From Verticiella sediminum (GTDB taxonomy: Bacteria > Pseudomonadota > Gammaproteobacteria > Burkholderiales > Burkholderiaceae_B): a DNA stretch of 64,000 nt. The stretch's first letter is position 1. The number at the start of each line of letters is the position of its first letter. The position numbers were made by a program, and so were the translations under genes. This document shows positions 1-8,432 of the stretch, piece after piece. The stretch lies in assembly GCF_007558815.1 (NCBI RefSeq), contig NZ_VLTJ01000010.1, forward strand, positions 1-64,000. The letters are read 5' to 3'. The notes beneath the pieces were generated by a model. That model searched no databases, had not been told where the DNA came from, and was given only the letters and a program-made list of their open reading frames with translations.

Positions 1-495
1 GCTGGGATTCAACAAGAACACCGTGCAGCGCGTGTTCCAGTTGATGGGCTGGCAGATTCGCAAGCGCCCAATTGACGTCAGACTTCGTATTCAGGCGTTG
101 CCATCGGCGGCGACAATGCCCAGTAAGCGGTGATCTACGGATCGGTGCCGTGTGTGGGCCAGGATGGCTGAGCGACATTGGCCCTGATGATTGACTGCCA
201 TACATGCCAGTTGCTGGGTGGACACCTGTCTCGAAATGGCAACGCCTGCACCGCAGGCAGCCCTTTGGAACACGTCCTGATCGCTCGCTTCGACACGCTG
301 CTGGGTCGCATGCAGGTAGCGTTTAGCAGAACGAGGTGGTCGAACGCGTCATCCGCGCGTTAAGAGCAATGCGTGCAGCGGCATCGCTTCGAAACCATCC
401 AGCATGCCAATAGTGTGGTCAGCGACTGGATACGCTTTTACAACGATCCGCATCACGTGTTGAGTATGAAGATCCCGGCTGAGACCTTTGCTTAG
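1..495 (+). pseudogene. decayed IS3-family transposase (orfB remnant)
   Basis: Pieces of an IS3-family DDE transposase can be read in different frames. They are an N-terminal segment (NTVQRVFQLMGWQIRKRP), a middle segment (LALMIDCHTCQLLGGHLSR, then LEHVLIARF) and a C-terminal segment (HRFETIQHANSVVSDWIRFY, ending at the TAG at 493-495). Frameshifts, stops near 127 and 168, and a missing stretch near 313-335, where the second and third catalytic acidic residues would lie, show that it cannot make an active enzyme. The 5' end lies outside the window. It sits at the edge of the low-GC glycan region and probably records the arrival or rearrangement of that region. I could not identify terminal inverted repeats in 496-636. 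Confidence 0.75.
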
Positions 496-636
496 CTGCA
501 TCGATAAGTGTTGGGGAGTCCTCCCTATCGGCGCAGATCATGCCTCGACCGAAAACCCCCCTTCACTCCGAGTCTCTATCAGCCACTGTGCGCTTGACGG
601 AGGTCGTTACATCGTACCTCGGACAAAAAAACACAA

Positions 637-1791
637 TCATAGACGGTTTGGAATCCCGTTGGCATCGAGGCATAACTTCATGTTATCGTAGCGTAACGGA
701 TACAATTTATTAAAGTCATCGAAAGAAATTTCTCGAAGCATTGCCTTTATATCTGAGGGGCTCTCATTAAGTATAAGCGAAGGAATTGCGTGAGTATCTG
801 CTAGCTCAGTGCTGCGCGTGTCGTATTTGACCAGAAGGCCAGGAATTCCTTGAGCCATTGCCGGCAGAACACCATGGACACGATACCCTAACGCAAAATG
901 TTGCTCTCGGATAAAGGCATCATAATCCTCCACACGCAAGAAGAAGAACATCGCTTCTTTGTAAAGCTTCTCCATGCGATCCACAGTTTCATCTGTAAAC
1001 CAGCCATCCCGAAAGAATGCTTCTCGGGCCTGTTTCATGCCATCCTCATTCTTGAAGAAGAAGGCCTTCTCCTCATTCTCCCCATGAGTGGTTACGGTGG
1101 TCTGATACGACTCCGCCGTTCGAAGCAGGAAGTCACGCTGGATACTTAAATACTGCCGTGGGTTCGACGCGTAGCTCGCATCGACTTCGCGTCGGGTCGA
1201 GAACGCCACTTTCTCTATACTGTCCGGTATCGCGAGTTTTAAGTTCCTATTGCGAGTTCGGAAAAGAGACGGACATCCAACTATCTCCACGTTCTTTATC
1301 CCGTTTGCATATAGTAGTTCGGCGGTAAACGTACCGCGAACACCGATCACATCGCTTCTTTCGGAGACTGTCTTCCAGAATTTCAGATTGTGGTCGTTTA
1401 GCCGATAATCATCGCGGGTAGCTGCCTGCCCCCCAACGCCAATCGCGTAAACTGGTAATTTGGTACGCTCGAGCACCTCCACTGCCCGATGCCATTGCAT
1501 CTGATTGTGAATGAAATTAGATGCTCTAACAATGGCAAAGTCCGCGTCGCAATAGCTTTCGATTTCTTGTTCTGTCGGGTTCTCGATCCTCATCTCTGAA
1601 GCAGAGCTGTACTCTAGCATCTTCAGAGTGGAATCGTATACGACCATATCTCCAATATTAAAATAGTGAGTTAGGAGACGTTCGGTTGTCGCCTTATACC
1701 ACTGCACCTTATCATGGCCATAGATCTGGCCTGCAGGTGAGATTACGAGCACTCGTTTAAGCGTCGTTTTCTGATCGCCAACTTCTTGCAT
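637..1791 (-). CDS. polysaccharide pyruvyl transferase family protein
   Basis: This 384-residue protein resembles the polysaccharide pyruvyl transferase family, which adds pyruvate ketals to sugars in exopolysaccharides or cell-wall glycans. An N-terminal alpha/beta region carries a VYAIGVGGQ segment near residue 120. The C-terminal half has the family-type GYRVHG motif near residue 302, followed by a GIPGLLVKYDTRSTELAD stretch. The gene is AT-richer than the chromosome to its right. It is the last gene of a long minus-strand series, 31 bases downstream of a second family member. Acceptor sugar and donor cannot be told from sequence. Some family members act in other sugar modifications, so pyruvylation itself is inference. 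Confidence 0.75.
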   Translation of the reverse strand: MQEVGDQKTTLKRVLVISPAGQIYGHDKVQWYKATTERLLTHYFNIGDMVVYDSTLKMLEYSSASEMRIENPTEQEIESYCDADFAIVRASNFIHNQMQWHRAVEVLERTKLPVYAIGVGGQAATRDDYRLNDHNLKFWKTVSERSDVIGVRGTFTAELLYANGIKNVEIVGCPSLFRTRNRNLKLAIPDSIEKVAFSTRREVDASYASNPRQYLSIQRDFLLRTAESYQTTVTTHGENEEKAFFFKNEDGMKQAREAFFRDGWFTDETVDRMEKLYKEAMFFFLRVEDYDAFIREQHFALGYRVHGVLPAMAQGIPGLLVKYDTRSTELADTHAIPSLILNESPSDIKAMLREISFDDFNKLYPLRYDNMKLCLDANGIPNRL

Positions 1792-1822
1792 GAAGGGTTC
1801 TCGGTTCCTGTGGAGGGTGTTG

Positions 1823-3049
1823 TCAGCTCGGCATATCGATTGTTGCCATTCTTGAGAGATATCCAGCGGGTTGGAGTCCGTTGGCCATTAAGAACTGTCG
1901 ATAGCGTGCAGCCGCGGAGCTCCGGTGTAGATCATACTTCGCCGAATCAAACTTAATCATGCGTTTCAAGTTGGATCGGGTAATCGCACCCTTTATGTCC
2001 CCAGCCGCAATGTGTGGAACTCCGGTATTTTCGCAGAGTTCTCGAGTTCTAGAATCTATGGTTATAGTCAAGCCCATGCGTTCTGCCTGTAGCGCGAGTG
2101 CTATACCGTGGTACCGAGTTCCTATTGTGAGATCGTATCGTCGGAGGGAATCCATCCAAGCCGGTACATCGTAGAACGACCGAGCGTAGTTGTTGCACCA
2201 ACTCTTGAACTCATCAAAGGAATAATGAGGGACGGTATGGTTTCTGAGTGCTTTAATATTGTGGTCACTTATACCCTCGAACACTCCACGCGAAATTTTC
2301 ACCATCTCTTCCATGGACTGTACAACATACTGCCCTGGGCAAGCGGGGTCCATCATGAGAGCGATTAATTGGTGTTCGATTTCACGCGTATGTAACCATG
2401 CCTGATGGCCGGCGGCCACGGAGATCGATCGAGGAACTTCAATTTGAGACCATCGCTCTGCAACACGTTGGCCAAGCTTCGGCTCGGGATTGATGAAATA
2501 AGAAGGGCAGCCTCCAGTTACTACGCTGCCATTAATGCCAAGCTTCTCGATCTGGTCACTGGTATAGGGGCCTCTAGTGTAGATGTTGCACGTCTTCGTA
2601 GACTTTGCAATCACCTCAACCCAGCGACGCGTCCCTTCGCTAAGTTGAATGTCATGGTCGTAGTTGTCTGCCTGCGCTCCTAGACCGATCGCAACGATAG
2701 GTAGCCCCGACTTCTCAAGGTTAGAAGCCATCGAACCGTAGTCTGTATGCTTGCCAAGCTGGTTGGCGCATGGGATTACGATGATGTCTGCACTTTCTTG
2801 TAGTTGCTCTGGCGACGTACTCCAACCGAAAAAATTTACTGGATTGGTAATATGGTTCTTGATTGCATAGACGAAGGCTAAATTTCCGTTGTTATGCCCA
2901 ATTCCGTTAAATAGAGCAGAAAAAGGAGCATTGGAATAAAGACCCAGGGTCGGAAATTTCCACAGTATAGCGACTCTGAGCGGCGCCTCGGGCCGCGACG
3001 CTGTTTCTTCGATGTTAGGCACGTGCTGAGAGTCGTGTGTCGCATGCAT
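1823..3049 (-). CDS. polysaccharide pyruvyl transferase family protein (second copy)
   Basis: This 408-residue protein belongs to the same family as its downstream neighbour but is clearly diverged. The match is the C-terminal GTRYHG motif near residue 311, followed by IALALQAERMGLTITIDSRT. The N-terminal half carries a conserved-looking IVAIGLGAQADN segment near residue 120. Tandem members in one locus suggest that two different sugars or positions are modified, or that one copy has another role. The start at 3049 gives MHATHDSQ and a 30-residue hydrophilic leader before APLRVAILWKFPT. A later start is possible, but no better ribosome-binding site is evident. Base composition is low-GC like the rest of this island. 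Confidence 0.75.
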   Translation of the reverse strand: MHATHDSQHVPNIEETASRPEAPLRVAILWKFPTLGLYSNAPFSALFNGIGHNNGNLAFVYAIKNHITNPVNFFGWSTSPEQLQESADIIVIPCANQLGKHTDYGSMASNLEKSGLPIVAIGLGAQADNYDHDIQLSEGTRRWVEVIAKSTKTCNIYTRGPYTSDQIEKLGINGSVVTGGCPSYFINPEPKLGQRVAERWSQIEVPRSISVAAGHQAWLHTREIEHQLIALMMDPACPGQYVVQSMEEMVKISRGVFEGISDHNIKALRNHTVPHYSFDEFKSWCNNYARSFYDVPAWMDSLRRYDLTIGTRYHGIALALQAERMGLTITIDSRTRELCENTGVPHIAAGDIKGAITRSNLKRMIKFDSAKYDLHRSSAAARYRQFLMANGLQPAGYLSRMATIDMPS

Positions 3050-3477
3050 GATTTTCTCGGTTCGATGACTAAATTGCTAAATGCGTTGCCTGCCGGCGAG
3101 TTACGAGTCGTTCTGGTATTGCCGTATTTCGCCTCTGATGAATTCCCGAATCGTAAAAGCCTTGGTCCGGAGTGGATCCTTGCTTATGGACAATAATAAT
3201 GAACGGCGTCTCGCAGGCAATCCTAAGGTACAGGTCAAGACCTAATCTAAAGTGAACACAACAATAAGAGACCATCACGACGCGAGCAATTGTATCTGTG
3301 ACTGACAGCTGCGGATGACATGAGGGCTGTATGGACATCCAGTTCCGTCCTGCGTGGACTATGAATTCTTATATCATATATTGCGATCGGTGAAAGCAAC
3401 GAAGATGTACAAGATCACCCTCCTCCCCTGAAACTCTTTAGTTACCCGGAAGCATTCCGAGTTTGATCTGCAGCAGC
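3050..3477. other. intergenic region, no supported gene
   Basis: This 428-base gap lies between two minus-strand genes. An 89-codon minus-strand frame (3069-3338) shows no recognisable domain, no good ribosome-binding site and no low-complexity or membrane signature, so I do not call it. The region is AT-rich and probably holds the promoter for the pyruvyl-transferase-like pair to its left. I see no strong hairpin. Confidence 0.5.
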
Positions 3478-4302
3478 TCAAACGCTGGGCTCAGGACCAC
3501 CCAGATAAGGCATGCGGGCATTCACCAACGCCGTTATGGTAGCGTTGTGATCAGTCGCGTTCGGTCGGAAGTTTGTGCGGAGATCTACGAACAGCAGGCG
3601 GTCCGGCCCGAACTGATATTCGACTGCACCATCTATCGATGCGCTATTTTCTCCTGCGGAGCCTTCCACGATCATTATGGTCCCGGGAGTGTCAGCGTGA
3701 ATGGCGATAATGGAATCTTCTAGCGTCTCGAGAAATGACTCATGATTCAGTTCGGAGATGCTAATGTGCCTAAGTTCGACAGACACGTCTTGCTGTCTAA
3801 TAAGCGAAAGGAGCTCGCCCGCATGTGATGTGATGATACTACTGCCGCGCGTCGTATCTCCGCCTTTTAAAGTAAGGTCATACACTCCGAATTGATTCAA
3901 TAGCCTCAAAAAATCAAAGTCAGACTGGTCTAGCCAGCCGCGCCGGCGCATCCACTCCACGCTTTTCATCGTGGGAAGTGACGTGGATAACGAAGGGGCT
4001 GTATTTGCGGGAACGACAATTGCGTCGCGCTGAAGTAGTACAAAGTCGCTGCCTTCGAGTTTGACTGTTATTCGGGATAAAGTGTTCTCCTCTTGGAGGC
4101 CGATGTCAAAATTGAAGCCCAGATTCCCATCACCTAAACCCGCTTCAGCCAAATCACTTCGATAGTTCTCAACCTTGCCCGCGCCTACGCATTCAGAGTC
4201 GAGAAAGGCTAACACTACTTTTCCCTGTATTTCGTCTGCTTCAGCATAGACCCAACCCCCAACCCGAGTGGGGCTGACGAAATCAATGGCACCCTTTAAC
4301 AT
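3478..4302 (-). CDS. Gly-Trp module protein of unknown function
   Basis: This 274-residue protein has no recognised enzyme domain. Residues 1-98 form one copy of a beta-rich module with a Gly-Trp signature (GGWVYAEAD, Trp17), a strand pattern VVLAFLDSECVGAGKV, and an RSDLAEAGLGDGNLGFNFDI stretch. The same kind of module occurs in the next three large proteins of the locus. A linker is followed by a C-terminal alpha/beta-looking region (about 115-274) that includes RRRGWLDQSDFDFLRLLNQF. No catalytic motif is seen. The gene lies 69 bases downstream of a GT4 glycosyltransferase. A role in binding or presenting glycan or a glycosyltransferase is only inferred from context. Confidence 0.6.
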   Translation of the reverse strand: MLKGAIDFVSPTRVGGWVYAEADEIQGKVVLAFLDSECVGAGKVENYRSDLAEAGLGDGNLGFNFDIGLQEENTLSRITVKLEGSDFVLLQRDAIVVPANTAPSLSTSLPTMKSVEWMRRRGWLDQSDFDFLRLLNQFGVYDLTLKGGDTTRGSSIITSHAGELLSLIRQQDVSVELRHISISELNHESFLETLEDSIIAIHADTPGTIMIVEGSAGENSASIDGAVEYQFGPDRLLFVDLRTNFRPNATDHNATITALVNARMPYLGGPEPSV

Positions 4303-4371
4303 GACAACTCCCCTGCTGCGGTATATGGATTATGAACAAGCTATTTACTCGTAAATGCCGTCTTTTAATCT

Positions 4372-5676
4372 CTATATGGTGCTAATGGCTATCCCATTGG
4401 GTACTCTCCGTTTTATAGAGGTGGTAATAAAAGCGAGATACCGTTTTGCCATGTCTCTTTGATCTAACGTATCGGGAACGCCAGCTAGCAAATTCTCGTA
4501 GAGATTGTTGTTGGATCCTTCAAGAATAACGCGGGCGAGATCTGCCGAGTCGTTCAGTCGAAAATGCAACCCGGATACGCCGTTCACGATCTTCTCCGCC
4601 ATCCCGCCGATTCCTGTACAAATGATGGGGCGACCCACAGCAAAGGCTTCCTGGATCACCACAGGGGAGTTCTCCCACCACGTGCTGGGTACAACGACGT
4701 AATCGCATTCAGACATAAGCGAAGATACGTTGGCGTTATTGTATGGGCCGGCGTATTCAACTACGTTATTCGTTCTGATCGCCTTATCAAACGCCTGCAT
4801 GAAGTCTTCAGACTGTCCAATCACGTTCCCGTGAATGCGAATTCTTACACGGTCCTTGGCGGAAGGGTTCTTTACAAGAACATCTGCCGCTTTAAGTAGG
4901 GTGTCTACACCCTTGAAAGGGTTTATTTGTCCGAAGAACCCATATACCCATGCACCGTCCCCGTGTCTTTGGCGAGGCGGCATGGGGGATGAGGGTCGAT
5001 GAGCTAAGCCGTTTTCAATGATGGCAAACTTCTTGGCGGGAAGCCCCGCCTTTATGTAGATCTCGGCCAAGAAGCGACTGGGAGAGATAAAGCCGCTCAC
5101 TTCTTGAAACGTTCGGGATACCAGCCCTTGTCTTATTGCGAATTGCTGTCTCGAGTACTCTGGAAAACATGTATGACAAGCTTCCGGAGTCGCCTTATGG
5201 CATAGAAGTCGAGTCGGGCGGGTGATCATCTGTCCGTGATGATGGCAGAGCGACAGAAACTCGTGAATGGTGAAAAAAGTTGGTAATCCCAAGCGGATTG
5301 AAGCCTTGGAAATCGCATCGATTCCAAAGTTTAGGTAGTGGTGAAAGTTTACGACGTCGATTTTTAACTTTATGAATAGCTCACGGAGCGCTGACGTGGT
5401 AAACGCTGACCCGAGTTGATAAAAGTGATCATATATTCGTGTGTCGTAGAAAACTGCGTGCTCTCTCGACGAGCCAAGCGACAGTCGACCTCTGTCGTCC
5501 TCCGAGCATGCCGCGATAAAAACCGCGTCTATGCCGAGATCGAGAAGGCCTTTGTATAGGGTGAAGGCGCTGATCTCCGCACCACCTTTTGATATAGACG
5601 GGTGGCTGTGAGATACGATAGCGAGACGACCGTCGAAGGCGTCTACATGTTGAGAACTGGGGTTATGCGCTAGCAT
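4372..5676 (-). CDS. GT4-family glycosyltransferase
   Basis: This 434-residue GT-B glycosyltransferase probably moves a sugar from a nucleotide donor to a growing surface glycan. The N-terminal Rossmann-like half contains GGAEISAFTLYKGLLDLGI and a Cys/His-rich segment (HEFLSLCHHHGQMI, then CHKATPEACHTC). The C-terminal half has GFFGQINPFKGVDTLLKA and the acidic EX7E-type motif in QEAFAVGRPIICTGIGGMAE, as expected for nucleotide-sugar binding in GT4. Its start overlaps the end of the upstream 680-residue module protein by 14 bases, which suggests coupled translation. Donor and linkage are unknown. Confidence 0.85.
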   Translation of the reverse strand: MLAHNPSSQHVDAFDGRLAIVSHSHPSISKGGAEISAFTLYKGLLDLGIDAVFIAACSEDDRGRLSLGSSREHAVFYDTRIYDHFYQLGSAFTTSALRELFIKLKIDVVNFHHYLNFGIDAISKASIRLGLPTFFTIHEFLSLCHHHGQMITRPTRLLCHKATPEACHTCFPEYSRQQFAIRQGLVSRTFQEVSGFISPSRFLAEIYIKAGLPAKKFAIIENGLAHRPSSPMPPRQRHGDGAWVYGFFGQINPFKGVDTLLKAADVLVKNPSAKDRVRIRIHGNVIGQSEDFMQAFDKAIRTNNVVEYAGPYNNANVSSLMSECDYVVVPSTWWENSPVVIQEAFAVGRPIICTGIGGMAEKIVNGVSGLHFRLNDSADLARVILEGSNNNLYENLLAGVPDTLDQRDMAKRYLAFITTSIKRRVPNGIAISTI

Positions 5677-7705
5677 AGTGCAAATCTGTCAGTGTGCGGT
5701 TCATGGCCCGGGCTAGGGGGGTGGAAACATGACGTCTCGATCGCATGGCACCGCCGGTTATGACGCGCGCTTGTGAGATGGGGAATGTATCTATCTCTGG
5801 TATTCCATCAAAATATAGCGGTCTGCCGAATAGCCACGAAATGACTGACGTTCGGCTCCAACTGAAGCAGTCGGCTCCGTAACTATGGTCCCTTCCCGTT
5901 GATGGATCCTCGTCGATCTCGTAGACAATAGGTAATTCCAGATCTTCGGTTTCCAATTGCGCAAGGCCCGTCCAGCCTTGTGGTGTTAAAAATATATTTG
6001 GACCTACGAAGGTGATGGTTTCCGGATTTATTGCGCCGGTGAAATAAGGAAGCTGATGAAGCGCTTGTTCCGGCACAGGCGTGAAAAATAGGCTGAGTTT
6101 TGCTTGGGTGGCCTGAGCCAGCGCGTTGAACAGCATCATAACTTCGGAACGACGGTTTCCCAGCCGTGCGACGAATGCCACGCCAAGTGTCTCAGGGCAA
6201 TCTGAAGATAGCCATGCACCTACATCGGAGAAGAGGAGGAACGCGTCACTTCTGTCGTCCGGTACAACAAAGATGGCGAGGTTCGGGCACGGGGACGCTC
6301 TATATGTAGTTAGTAATTTAGCGCTCACCGTTAGTTGCCTTTGCAGGGCAGCGACAAATTCAGGAAAAAAACTCTCCATTTCCAGTGCCGGATATAATTG
6401 CTTTGCAGCGTCCGCACTTACGCCGTGTCCAAGGAGCTGTAGCGCTTCAACTGAGATTGTATGCGTGCTTGACGTTCCATCGACATACGTTATCCGTAGC
6501 AGCGGAGCAGATAAGTCGCTCTTTTCCAATTGGCCTCGGAAGACTGCTGTAAAGCCGGCATCAGTTAGCAGCAGATTATTGCCACCCGCTATGCTGCTCA
6601 AATCAGTGCGTGAGCTATGATATACAGTTGATTGGTCGCAGCTTATAACCGATTTTCCTAAACGAATTGCGAGCGTCTTTACGGCTTTTATCGGGCTGAG
6701 GATCCACCCTGTGACCATAGCGCCAAACCCGGGTAGGGCTAGAACGCGATCGACAGCAGCGTTGGCAGTGACTGGAGAGGGATTGCTGACTCGCCACGAA
6801 TCTCTTCCATCAAGTATGCCTTGAAGTGCTGCGGTGTGTCCGGTATGGCAATTGGCGAATAATTTAAATGCTTGTTCGCAAAATGCTGCGTGACTTACGA
6901 TCCGTATCGGCTTTGTGCATCGAATATAACGTTCCAGCGTATCGCCAAAATATATTATTGCATTAGACTGCGGGCTCGGGCGCCATTCTGTCTCCAGCAC
7001 CCCGACGATGCCGGAAGCTCTGTCGTCAAGATCTGGTCGGTCGTACAGCGTATACGCGAGGCCAGCTGTGATCTTTTGCTGATCGACGACGATGGCGGAA
7101 CAGTCGATAAATGGATCTTTCGTTTTCCAGCCTAATATCCAAACTCTTCCGTCTTCGTCTATGGATAGGGCTTCGATATATCCGGCTTCGTGTTCCGGCC
7201 GGGGCCGCAAGGGACTGGATGCCAGGGCCTGGGCTTCCCTTCGTAGATCGGAAATTCGAGCGGTTATGTCAAGCCCGGTTGTGATTTCTGGAATGCTAGA
7301 GTCGAGCGCTAATAGCCCTTTCAGCGAAGGTTCTACCGTAGCCGTTGGTAAAGAGTCGTCCGTACCTGCTATGACAATTTCGATATGCGCATCGACGCCG
7401 TAACTAGCGATGTCACGCAGCTTTTGTATAGCGGACGTTGGAAAGCGGAAGCCACATACTATATCCTGACCCACGAATTCCGAGATGTCTGAGCGCGGAA
7501 AGGACGTCTGCGTTTCAGCTAGAACGACGCCGGCAGCCAATAGTTGCAACGTTACCGGGTCTTGAGATCGTTCCAGATTTAGGGCCCAACCTTCTATTCC
7601 GATCGTGAGGTCCAAGACATCGACATGGCCGCGGAACCCGGAAGTCGCGCCTGGTTCTAGGCCGGCCGATATGACTCTTCGGTCTCGTTTTTGGAGATTA
7701 GTCAT
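5663..7705 (-). CDS. large protein with three Gly-Trp modules
   Basis: This is a 680-residue protein of unknown function. Three beta-rich modules can be seen, marked by IEGWALN (Trp40), ILGWKTKD (Trp193) and VTGWILSP (Trp334). Each is followed by strand-rich stretches and a hydrophobic GFRFP or GFTAVF type segment. Residues about 455-680 form a separate alpha/beta region with LAIFVVPDDRSDAFLLFSD and IVYEIDEDPSTGRDHSYG. It vaguely recalls a GT-A domain, but no convincing DXD site is visible. It overlaps the GT4 gene downstream and lies 121 bases from the methyltransferase upstream. A glycan-binding or inactive glycosyltransferase role is a guess. Confidence 0.6.
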   Translation of the reverse strand: MTNLQKRDRRVISAGLEPGATSGFRGHVDVLDLTIGIEGWALNLERSQDPVTLQLLAAGVVLAETQTSFPRSDISEFVGQDIVCGFRFPTSAIQKLRDIASYGVDAHIEIVIAGTDDSLPTATVEPSLKGLLALDSSIPEITTGLDITARISDLRREAQALASSPLRPRPEHEAGYIEALSIDEDGRVWILGWKTKDPFIDCSAIVVDQQKITAGLAYTLYDRPDLDDRASGIVGVLETEWRPSPQSNAIIYFGDTLERYIRCTKPIRIVSHAAFCEQAFKLFANCHTGHTAALQGILDGRDSWRVSNPSPVTANAAVDRVLALPGFGAMVTGWILSPIKAVKTLAIRLGKSVISCDQSTVYHSSRTDLSSIAGGNNLLLTDAGFTAVFRGQLEKSDLSAPLLRITYVDGTSSTHTISVEALQLLGHGVSADAAKQLYPALEMESFFPEFVAALQRQLTVSAKLLTTYRASPCPNLAIFVVPDDRSDAFLLFSDVGAWLSSDCPETLGVAFVARLGNRRSEVMMLFNALAQATQAKLSLFFTPVPEQALHQLPYFTGAINPETITFVGPNIFLTPQGWTGLAQLETEDLELPIVYEIDEDPSTGRDHSYGADCFSWSRTSVISWLFGRPLYFDGIPEIDTFPISQARVITGGAMRSRRHVSTPLARAMNRTLTDLHYASA

Positions 7706-7826
7706 ATTTTTTCAGTTCACTCGGTAGCGGTTGGTGTGTCTTCAATAGAAAGGAGAATTGAGTGGAAGCTCGGTATATGTACACGTACATGTCGTGCACA
7801 CAGTCGTCGGTCTTCGGTGATTTTTT

Positions 7827-8432
7827 TTATTTGATGGCGATAGCCCATAGGTCGTACGCGCTTCCTTGCATGACCCGCACTTCTGAAAATCCCGCTTCGA
7901 CTAGCTTGTTGCGGATGCTTGTCGCTGTGAATCCTGTCCGGTGTGCCATATAGCGCTTGCCGGCGGCAAGCGACGCTTGGTGACCAAACATCATGTCTAG
8001 GGGCGTAATGGGACCGGCTGGTGATGTATATACGACCTCGTTGCTTTTGTCTTCTGCAATTAGTGCTGCGACTTTCTTCATATCTGGCAGCGTCAGCAGC
8101 GTGAACCCGGCCGGCTTCAACACCCGATGAAATTCGTCGAGGGACCTTGCTACCTCAAAGCCTTCTAGATGCTCGATGTTATGAGAAGACCATATTGCGT
8201 CTACCGTCGCCGACGCTACTGCTCTCATATCGGTGAGACTGGCGACTATATCGGGGTTTACAGAAGCGTCGATGTCAAGTCGAATTTCGGTCCATTCAGG
8301 CGATTGGAAACATTCGGGTAGACGCGATCGCGGGGCAGTGCCGCATCCAACGTGCAGAAGAGTTTTTTTTCCTCGTGCAAGTAGAGCCGGGACTACTGCC
8401 GCTAGATCACTATGACTAATTTTCATTGGCAA
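7827..8432 (-). CDS. class I SAM-dependent methyltransferase
   Basis: This small 201-residue methyltransferase has the SAM-binding glycine motif LLHVGCGTAPRS near residue 27. An acidic residue ends the second strand (RLDIDAS), and a motif IWSSHNIEHLEGFE near residue 95 and FHRVLKPAGFTLLTLPD near 110-127 are typical of the Methyltransf_11 group. It overlaps the 3' end of the upstream GT2 gene by 10 bases, so the two are probably co-translated. In glycan loci such enzymes often methylate a sugar hydroxyl or cap a chain. The substrate here is not evident. Confidence 0.8.
   Translation of the reverse strand: MPMKISHSDLAAVVPALLARGKKTLLHVGCGTAPRSRLPECFQSPEWTEIRLDIDASVNPDIVASLTDMRAVASATVDAIWSSHNIEHLEGFEVARSLDEFHRVLKPAGFTLLTLPDMKKVAALIAEDKSNEVVYTSPAGPITPLDMMFGHQASLAAGKRYMAHRTGFTATSIRNKLVEAGFSEVRVMQGSAYDLWAIAIK

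Noticed and set aside
3069-3338. 89-codon minus-strand open frame
   Set aside because: It has no domain, no ribosome-binding site and unremarkable composition; treated as intergenic.
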